From assembly GCA_005784505.1 (NCBI GenBank), contig VCAZ01000265.1, forward strand, positions 235,120-299,119: a stretch of 64,000 bases of DNA, read 5' to 3'. Position 1 is the first letter of the stretch; each line of letters opens with the position of its first letter. Under the pieces are notes generated by a model that had not been told where the DNA came from, did no database searches, and was given only the letters and a program-made list of their open reading frames with translations. The stretch comes from Bagarius yarrelli (taxonomy: Eukaryota > Chordata > Actinopteri > Siluriformes > Sisoridae). The position numbers were made by a program, and so were the translations under genes. This document shows, in pieces, positions 57,531-64,000 of the stretch.

Positions 57531-58969
57531 TACAAAAACATAAAAAATGTAATAAAAAAAAATAATACATTTAAAGGCTGTAAGTCAGTGTTACCAGCAC
57601 TGGTCTGGAAGTGGTAAATCAACTCCTTCCCGGGCTGAGAAAAGCTAGTTACTTTCAGGTTTAGCCGACCTCTCCTCAAGATGTCTAACTTTTCTGGAAA
57701 AATCTGCCTTAAAAACGTATTTTTAAGTATGTCCGAAAAAATTTCTCCTCCTCTGTCAGCCTTTCTGGCGTAAAAATTGTAATTCAATTGTACAGACATG
57801 TTTTGCTAGTCCGTGCTAGGCTGTAACAATTTATTCTAATCAACCAAACAGAGGACGGAAAATGCTTATGTCATCGTGTACCAGCTAGCAGGCCTCGGGA
57901 GGCGGGTTTAAAAATCTGATTGGTTAAAGAAACTGTCTTTAATAATATTAACCGATTGGCAATCTGCCACTGCTAATATAGTTTAGGTTACATGGGCAGC
58001 ACTACTGATTCTGAAGGATTTGGCGGATTATATTAACATGGCAGCACATAGAAACTGAAATCTGATTGGACAAAAAAAATCTAACATACACATACACATA
58101 CTGGAAGCAAATCGCTATGAAATGAAATAAACTATTGGGAATAAATTAATACAATTTAATGGACAAGTATTAAATTTTGGCTTTTAAATGTAGGTCAGCT
58201 GCTGATAGTGTTTAGGCAGCAGAGAAGGACTTACTGACCCTGACTGCACACCACTGATCTACACAAGAGTTTGCTAGTATCTAATGGAGGTCATATAAAT
58301 CATATCCAAACTCAAAAACAGTTTCTAATCCATAGCAATAACCGCACTCAATAGAACTAAATCATAACATTTTGCTACCTTAAAAAAAAAGGGATTGTGC
58401 AATTTGCTAAATGAATGAATGTGTGTTAATGTTTCCTTTCGTTTTTTCTCTTTCCAATTTCATTTTTATGTGTATATTATTTATTTAGCTGTTTTTTATG
58501 CATTATGATTGAAAAGCATTATATTAATTTCGTTGTATATGTTACAATGACAATAAGTGATTTCATTGATTAGACTATATGTTTTGGTATATAGGTTTTA
58601 CCCCTAAATATATTGACCTCTTTGATGTATACAGTAGGTGTATCTATTTATCCAAGCCGAGATTAAACCGTTAAGAGCGCTAGCTGTTGTCTATCATCGT
58701 TGTTTAAATGTCAGAGCTGTTTCTCATGTTGTTATGTGCTTGGAATACATAGCACTAAAACATGCCTTGACTTAGTAGAAGGAAAATTAAATTAAATGTC
58801 TATGTAGACTATTACAATGCTTATAGAGTAAATACAGCTTGCATTTACGATGTACATAACTGAAATTCTTGGACAGCTGACCATTACACCAATATGCTGG
58901 CTGTCTACCAAACTTTTTCTACAAATATGGAAGTATACAATTATATAGAATGTTTTTTTTCTGTGCTGT
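57531..58969. other. Unique stretch
   Basis: An 89-codon minus-strand frame (57530-57799) has no recognisable domain. 57880-58040 is of mixed composition; the rest is AT-rich. Confidence 0.4.
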
Positions 58970-59175
58970 AGCATTACAGTTTATCAATCACTGGAACAAA
59001 GACTGCCAAGGCTGGTGTGCTGCTCCAGAGCACCCAGTCCCTTAACACCACTGAAGAATCTTGAGATGAACTAGAACATAGGTTCTTCTTTAAAATCAGT
59101 TCCGACCTCACTAATTTTCCTGTGGCTCAATGAGCAAATCCCCACAGCCATGTTTCAAAATCTATTGATAAGCCT
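58970..59175. mobile_element. Tc1/mariner relic
   Basis: TTTATCAATCACTGGAACA, AATCTTGAGATGAACTAGAAC, CTGTGGCTCAATGAGCAAATCC and CCCACAGCCATGTTTCAAAATC follow the order of the Tc1-like family. No termini are preserved. Confidence 0.6.
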
Positions 59176-59194
59176 TCCTATAATAATAATATAT

Positions 59195-59424
59195 TGTCTT
59201 TGTGCAAGGTACATGTACAGAGCCAATGAAATGCTTTTTTTGCATATCCCATCTTAGTAAGTTGGGGTCAGAGCACAGGGTCAGCTATAATGCAGTGCCC
59301 CTGGAGCAGGAGGGGTTAAGGCTCAGGGACCCAACAGTGGTTGGCTTGCCAGTGGTGGGGCTTGAACCAAGGTGTTTCTGGTCTTCAGAGCAGCAATTTA
59401 ACCATTTGAGCCACCAGTGCCCCA
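59195..59424 (-). repeat. Family B SINE
   Basis: The tail ACATGTACAGAGCCAATG is at left, then GGGGTCAGAGCACAGGGTC, GCCCCTGGAGCAGGAGGGG, GGGCTTGAACCAAGG and the head AACCATTTGAGCCACC at right. Confidence 0.85.
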
Positions 59425-59607
59425 GGAGTGAACCTTACTAAAACCAGAAAATATCCATATATTACATTTAACACTATATAAAGATACCTACAGATAAAGA
59501 GGTAAGAAAATGATAGATGAATCAGCTACACTAGAAAGCTGCAGGTCATTGGAGGTCTTTAAATGAGCATTAAAGGTGCTTTGGAGAAGTTATATATGTT
59601 TTCAGAG

Positions 59608-59788
59608 CAGGGGTGCCAGTAGCAATTATGGGCCCTATAAAAGAACATAAGGTTGGACTTCCTACCACATCCAACATACTATTACATCACTGCTAATACT
59701 GTTACTGATAAAAAGCTGATCGCTGAGGGCCAGCAAAGTGCATGGGCCCTAAGAAATATACTAACACCCCCCTTTAACAGCACCCCTG
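59608..59788. mobile_element. hAT-type MITE with target duplication
   Basis: Perfect 8-bp terminal inverted repeats CAGGGGTG and CACCCCTG bound a 181-bp element. The flanking 8-mers are TTTCAGAG (59600-59607) and GTTCAGAG (59789-59796), matching 7 of 8. The CAG start and 8-bp duplication are the hAT signature. Internal GGGCCC motifs occur near both ends. It has no coding capacity. Confidence 0.8.
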
Positions 59789-59796
59789 GTTCAGAG

Positions 59797-60540
59797 TGAC
59801 TATCTGCCCACAGTGTAATGTATAATGCTAACAGTTACTTCCCAACAGCCTTTAGACTCCTCAACAGATCCGCCTGGGGGCTTTAGTTTCATTTATTTCA
59901 CTCAGAATTCCTTTTTACTTGCTTAAAGCCATAGCACTTTACAAGAGTCGTTATACATATTTATGAAATCCACACTTACAAGCCACTTTTACGTCCATGC
60001 TGCTGCTGGGGACTATTAACACTTCACATTAGCCAAACTAGGGACACATTGATACCATATGAGGGCATATTTTCTGGCACTTGTCTGTGCCAATACTGAT
60101 ACTGATGTAAAAATGTGTAAGCTGCTTGGTGTTTAGGCATTAAAGGGGAATCACAGAATATTTTTATTAAGCTCTGGTCGAATTGTTTGCCGCTATAAAC
60201 TGCTAGTCATGAACAACTTGTGCTAAACTTTATGATTAAAATGTTATTGTTTATCATTTTAATAACATAATATAAAGCGTAAGGACAGCTAAACTGAGTT
60301 AGCACGGCAGTATGAGCAAGCGTGGTATTTAGAAACGGGCACAAGGTGCCAAAAATTGCACTAATTGTAGACTATTGTCAGGAAGAAAAGAGAAAAATAA
60401 GTTTTTGCCTCAGAGCTTAGTTTTAACAGAACTGAGTGTCTTTCACATGTTATAATTCCTCTGTACATTTCTCTGCCTTTTTACATAATTTATGCCATTT
60501 TTAATAGCCATACTTAAGCTATCCTAGCTATCATTAAGTA
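59797..60540. other. Unique stretch
   Basis: Nothing recognised. Confidence 0.4.
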
Positions 60541-60622
60541 CAACTGCTCAATCGGGGGTACAGCCTATCAATTGACCAGGGACCCAGCAGTGGCAATGCG
60601 GTGGTGCTAGGAATCAAACCCA
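60541..60622 (-). repeat. Family A SINE fragment, left arm of a head-to-head pair
   Basis: CAATCGGGGGTACAGCC and GACCCAGCAGTGGC, then GTGGTGCTAGGAATCAAACC. This is the reversed middle of a family A SINE. It joins the next copy at the head. Confidence 0.75.
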
Positions 60623-60783
60623 GTTGGACTGCTAATTGGAAGATTCCTGGCACCACCAAGCTGCTAATGCGGGGTCCCTGAGCAGGCCCTTAACCTCTAA
60701 ATGCATTCTCAATTGTATAAAATAGAAAAATGTAAGTCGCTCTGGATAAGGCCGTCTGCCAAAGTATGTAAATGTTAATGTAA
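60623..60783 (+). repeat. Family A SINE, right arm of a head-to-head pair
   Basis: GTTGGACTGCTAATTGG, GATTCCTGGCACCACC, GGGGTCCCTGAGCAGG and the tail GTCGCTCTGGATAAGGCCG. The A box is missing at the junction. Confidence 0.8.
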
Positions 60784-60794
60784 ATATATGACTT

Positions 60795-61090
60795 AAAAGT
60801 TTGTGGTTATCTTACTACATACATGTGGTTCTTTTTTTTCAAAGTGTTGCAACAAAGTTAAAAGCAAAGAATTGTCTAGGTGCACAAACACTGTTCCAGC
60901 ATGACAATTTCCCTGTGCATAAAACCTGGGAGTCCTGATGTTAAGCACAGTCAACACGTTAACTAGAATACTTACTGCACCCCAAACCTTTCCAGAAGTC
61001 TGGAGGTTATTACAGAAGTAAAAATGAGAATAAACACATATTGTTTTGATGCCAGGTGTCCAAAAACATATAGCCATACAGTGCATATGA
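60795..61090. mobile_element. Tc1/mariner-like non-autonomous relic with one terminus
   Basis: GTTGCAACAAAGTTAAAAGC, GTTCCAGCATGACAATTTCC, CCTTTCCAGAAGTCTGGAGG and the terminus AGGTGTCCAAAAACATATAGCC follow the order of the copy at 15742 in the same orientation. Confidence 0.7.
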
Positions 61091-61345
61091 TAAAGAAGCA
61101 GAAGGGAGGACGGAGAACATTAAGGCCATTCCTTCACTCTGTGCACTATAAAGCAGATTGTAAACAGCGAGGCTTGCAGTATATCTTATTTAATAGAAAG
61201 TGCTTTGTATATTTATGAGCTCAGGGTAGAACTATGGAGAGACGGTAAGTGATCTAAGACCAGCCTCGTCTTTAGAGAGAGATATAATCATCATATTATT
61301 TAATCACTATGTTAAGGGAATTTAGGTTAAATACAATTTATGTTA

Positions 61346-61513
61346 GGGAAGTGCTAGCGCAGTGGTTAAGGTGTCGGACTGCTAATTGGAAGCTCAGGGT
61401 TTGATTCCCAGTACCACCAGGCTGCCACTGCTGGGAAAGACTCTTAACCCCCAATCATATAAAAAAAGTCGCTCTGGATAAGGGGCATCTGCCGAATGCC
61501 CTAAATGTAAAAG
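61346..61513 (+). repeat. Family A SINE
   Basis: GCTAGCGCAGTGGTTAAGG head, B box GGGTTTGATTCCCAG, tail GTCGCTCTGGATAAGGGGC. The GGCCCCTGAGCAAGG part of the body is deleted. Confidence 0.9.
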
Positions 61514-62304
61514 TTAAACCGAGCCATCAAGACAGGAGAGTTTGGAAGCAAGAAAGAATTTTCTTTGACAGCTACGACTGTAGGGTGTATGTTTAAAATG
61601 ACTTTGGAAACTCACAGATATTTCTTACAAAAAAAGTGAATCAAATATCTGGCCATGGATTTGAGTGAAAAAATCAATATACTATAGGAGGGTAAGAACA
61701 TATACGATATCTAAAAAAGCAGCTAGTGTTCACAGCATGTTGAAATGAAAATTGTCTTCGGCTTCTTGCCAGGTGTCAAGCAATTGTTCGGAAATCCACA
61801 CACTTTTTTTATCTTACCTGAAGATGTAATCAATCATCCAAGATATGTTCAGACAACCATGACATGAAGCTAACAAAGGGAAGCTTATAGCTGCCAGTTT
61901 CACAAGTTCACATCCTTAACCCGTGTTGAATTGCTAACGTTTCTGTCTGGCTCTTTATCTAACTTGGTTATATATCTAAATAGTAGAAAGCACCATCGTT
62001 AAACCAGGAAAGACTTTATTTGGCAGGTAAAGCAAGAGAAAAGAGGAGAGAGAGAGATTGAGATGCGGGGATTTTAGATTACTATAGTATTGTAGAGTAA
62101 TTTTATGAGCATATGATATATACTGGAATGTTACCGTAGTAAATATATCAGCGTAATTTGCAATGATGTGGTGATTCTATTATACTTCTTTGAGTAACTC
62201 TACTATACTAAAATACACAAAGAAGTACATAAATTACTGTGGTAAATTTGGAAATTTCTATGGTTTGATTGTTTACTTTCATATAAGAAACACTATGGTA
62301 TAAG
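61514..62304. other. Unique stretch
   Basis: Nothing recognised. Confidence 0.4.
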
Positions 62305-62432
62305 AAATTCATTCATTCATTCATCTATCTATCCTTTATACCTGCTTATTCCCTAATTCTGTGTCACGGGGATCTGCTGAAGCCTAGGGCGAAAGGACGA
62401 AGGGCAGGAAGGGTACAACCTGGACAAGTTGT
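62305..62432 (-). repeat. (GAAT)n-tailed dispersed repeat, reversed
   Basis: An ATTC array, then ACCTGCTTATTCCCTAATTC, CACGGGGATCTGCTGAAGCC and GGGTACAACCTGGAC, corresponding to the reverse of the 45986 copy. Confidence 0.7.
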
Positions 62433-62695
62433 GTAAGACATGAAGAAGAAATGTTGTTTTTAACAACTGACAGGATTTCCTGCTAGCAGTCTGCAGACTT
62501 TGGCCCAGTTTAATACACAGTGACAGAATATACTCTAAATATATTATATATTTTTTAGTAAATTGCAACGATGAGGATATTTGTGGTGTTCATTGTATTA
62601 CACTTGTTATAGAAACTCTACTAGAGTAAAATAAACTTATCACTACAATAATTACTGTAGTCTGTTTTCTACAGCTATATGGTCTCTTTTCTATA

Positions 62696-62860
62696 AAGTG
62701 GTGGCTCGTGGTTAAGTTGTTGGACTATCAACCCAAAGATCATGGGTTTGATTCCCAGCTCAACCAAGCCACCACTGCTGGGCCCCTGAGCAACGCCCTT
62801 TATTGCTTAGTTGTATAAATGTAAGTTGCTCTGGATAAGAGCGTCTGGTAAATGTAAGAT
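62696..62860 (+). repeat. Family A SINE, near complete
   Basis: Head GTGGTGGCTCGTGGTTAAG, B box GGGTTTGATTCCCAGC, body CTGCTGGGCCCCTGAGCAAC, tail GCTCTGGATAAGAGCGTCTG. Confidence 0.9.
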
Positions 62861-63378
62861 GTGTATTATACTGTATAAAACCTTTACAGTTACAAAGGGG
62901 ATCAATGCAACACACACAAAATCCCCAACATGAATGACACCAAACAACGTGTTAACAAACCGTTTATTTTTTTTTTTGCTTATTTTTGTTATAAATCTTA
63001 TCTGCATTGTTTAACTTCACCGCATCAATAATCTGCCATTGCCGTCTATTAGAAATGGGAATTTGGTCTTTTACACTGGAACACACTGTTCCTCATTAGG
63101 ATCTCCATTTCCCTTAGAGCAACTCTTGAAATATTGTTGATAAGTGACACTGCAGTTTATTTTAAACTTCTTTTTCAGTTTTTCTTTTTTAAAGCACCTT
63201 AAATTACCACTGTGTATGAAATGCCATATAAATAAATGAGAAACTAAATACTTTAGTAAATACTATAATATAATACAGTTTACCACAGTCTTTAAGTTTG
63301 CTCAAGTAACTTGTAAGTATAATACAGTATTTAATCAAGTTGATCAGTTCACTAGAGTTAATATAATGTTTGCTGCAG
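62861..63378. other. AT-rich unique stretch, possible LINE tail
   Basis: A segment near 63215-63245 (GAAATGCCATATAAATAAATG) resembles an L2-type 3' end but is too short to be sure. Confidence 0.3.
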
Positions 63379-63531
63379 AAGGGGAAGTGGTGGCTCATGG
63401 TTAAGGTGTTGGCTTACCAACCTGAAGGTTGTGGGTTTGATTCCAGCTCCTCTGAGCAAGGCCCTTAACTCTCAGTTGTATAACAAGGGATGTGAGTTGC
63501 TCTGGATAAGGGCATCTGCCACATGTTGTAA
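63379..63531 (+). repeat. Family A SINE with body deletion
   Basis: Head GGGGAAGTGGTGGCTCATGG, B box GGGTTTGATTCCAGC, and the tail GCTCTGGATAAGGGCATCTGCC. The CCACCACTGCTGGGCC part is absent. Confidence 0.9.
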
Positions 63532-64000
63532 TATAATACAATACTTTTTATGTAGTCAATCCTAAAATCCGTATCTCATGGTATTATTTGTTTGTTTTCT
63601 TTGGTTATGTGATTCGTAACTAAGACCATTTAGAGTATTATGTACTCTTCCGAAGGTTAATAATGATATTCTAGAAAACTCAGAAGACTTAAATTATTGT
63701 ATTAAATTTTATTTTAAATTGGCACAGTAATTAAAACTTGCATTAAGGAAATAATCTTAACTATAGCATAACATATATAGCGGAATTGTGTGTTAACTAT
63801 GTTATTATTTATTATATATCTATCAATTAAATCAAGCAATTTATGTCAGATAAAGTAGATATTTTGGAATGAGTGTGCGCTCATGAATATAGCTTTACAG
63901 TATTTTTTGTCTCAGGGCTTAGTACGAAGCTAAAGGAGACATTAAATATTTGCCTTGAAATCTGCGAAGGAAACTGGGTAATTGGTTTAACTTGAATCTA
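63532..64000. other. AT-rich unique stretch at window end
   Basis: Nothing recognised. Confidence 0.4.

Overview
The window looks like a teleost nuclear genome segment with no gene I can support. It is AT-rich and full of microsatellites. It carries at least two dozen copies of one tRNA-derived SINE whose tail (reading roughly CTCTGGATAAGGGCGTCTGCC) I know from ray-finned fish, plus Tc1/mariner relics, hAT-like MITEs, and LINE and Ty3/gypsy remnants. The mix recalls an otophysan fish such as a catfish, but that placement rests on remembered repeat families and not on a search. No open reading frame has the length, start context or recognisable domain of a host protein. The few frames with recognisable protein similarity belong to mobile elements. 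There is no tRNA or rRNA gene and no CRISPR array.

Layout. 1-5.7 kb: mostly unique AT-rich sequence, with a promoter-like CRE/TATA/ATG arrangement near 1.34-1.45 kb, a gypsy-type LTR (3.3-3.9 kb) with a SINE nested inside it, and a Tc1 relic. 6-9.2 kb: a 36-nt poly-C tract, an RTE-type LINE 3' fragment, a long (TA)n, two different Tc1/mariner relics and a SINE. 9.4-26.3 kb: alternating SINEs, Tc1 relics, two hAT-like elements and several repeat-poor, moderately GC-rich stretches that look like conserved non-coding sequence. 26.3-34.6 kb: no SINE, Tc1 or LINE copy that I can see, only simple repeats; it contains the most enhancer-like sequence (about 27.7-29.6 kb). 34.6-40.5 kb: one Tc1 relic, one full SINE and one SINE tail, followed by almost 5 kb without any dispersed element. 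40.5-64 kb: repeat-rich again. It holds a decayed coding fragment of a multicopy fish ORF interrupted by a second SINE family (41.4-43.0 kb), an L2-like LINE C-terminus containing a perfect 17-bp hairpin, a gypsy chromodomain remnant, a second gypsy LTR, a clean hAT MITE with an 8-bp target duplication, and many SINEs.

Interpretation. The window is best read as an intergenic or intronic gene-poor region whose functional content, if any, is cis-regulatory. I found no operon-like or defence-like system and nothing I would call a new coding system. The best leads are the dispersed-repeat-free interval with candidate enhancers, the CRE/TATA promoter candidate, and a few unusual repeat structures (head-to-head SINEs, duplicated internal promoters, nested insertions). 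Conservation, expression and repeat-library searches could not be run here; every regulatory call is low confidence for that reason.
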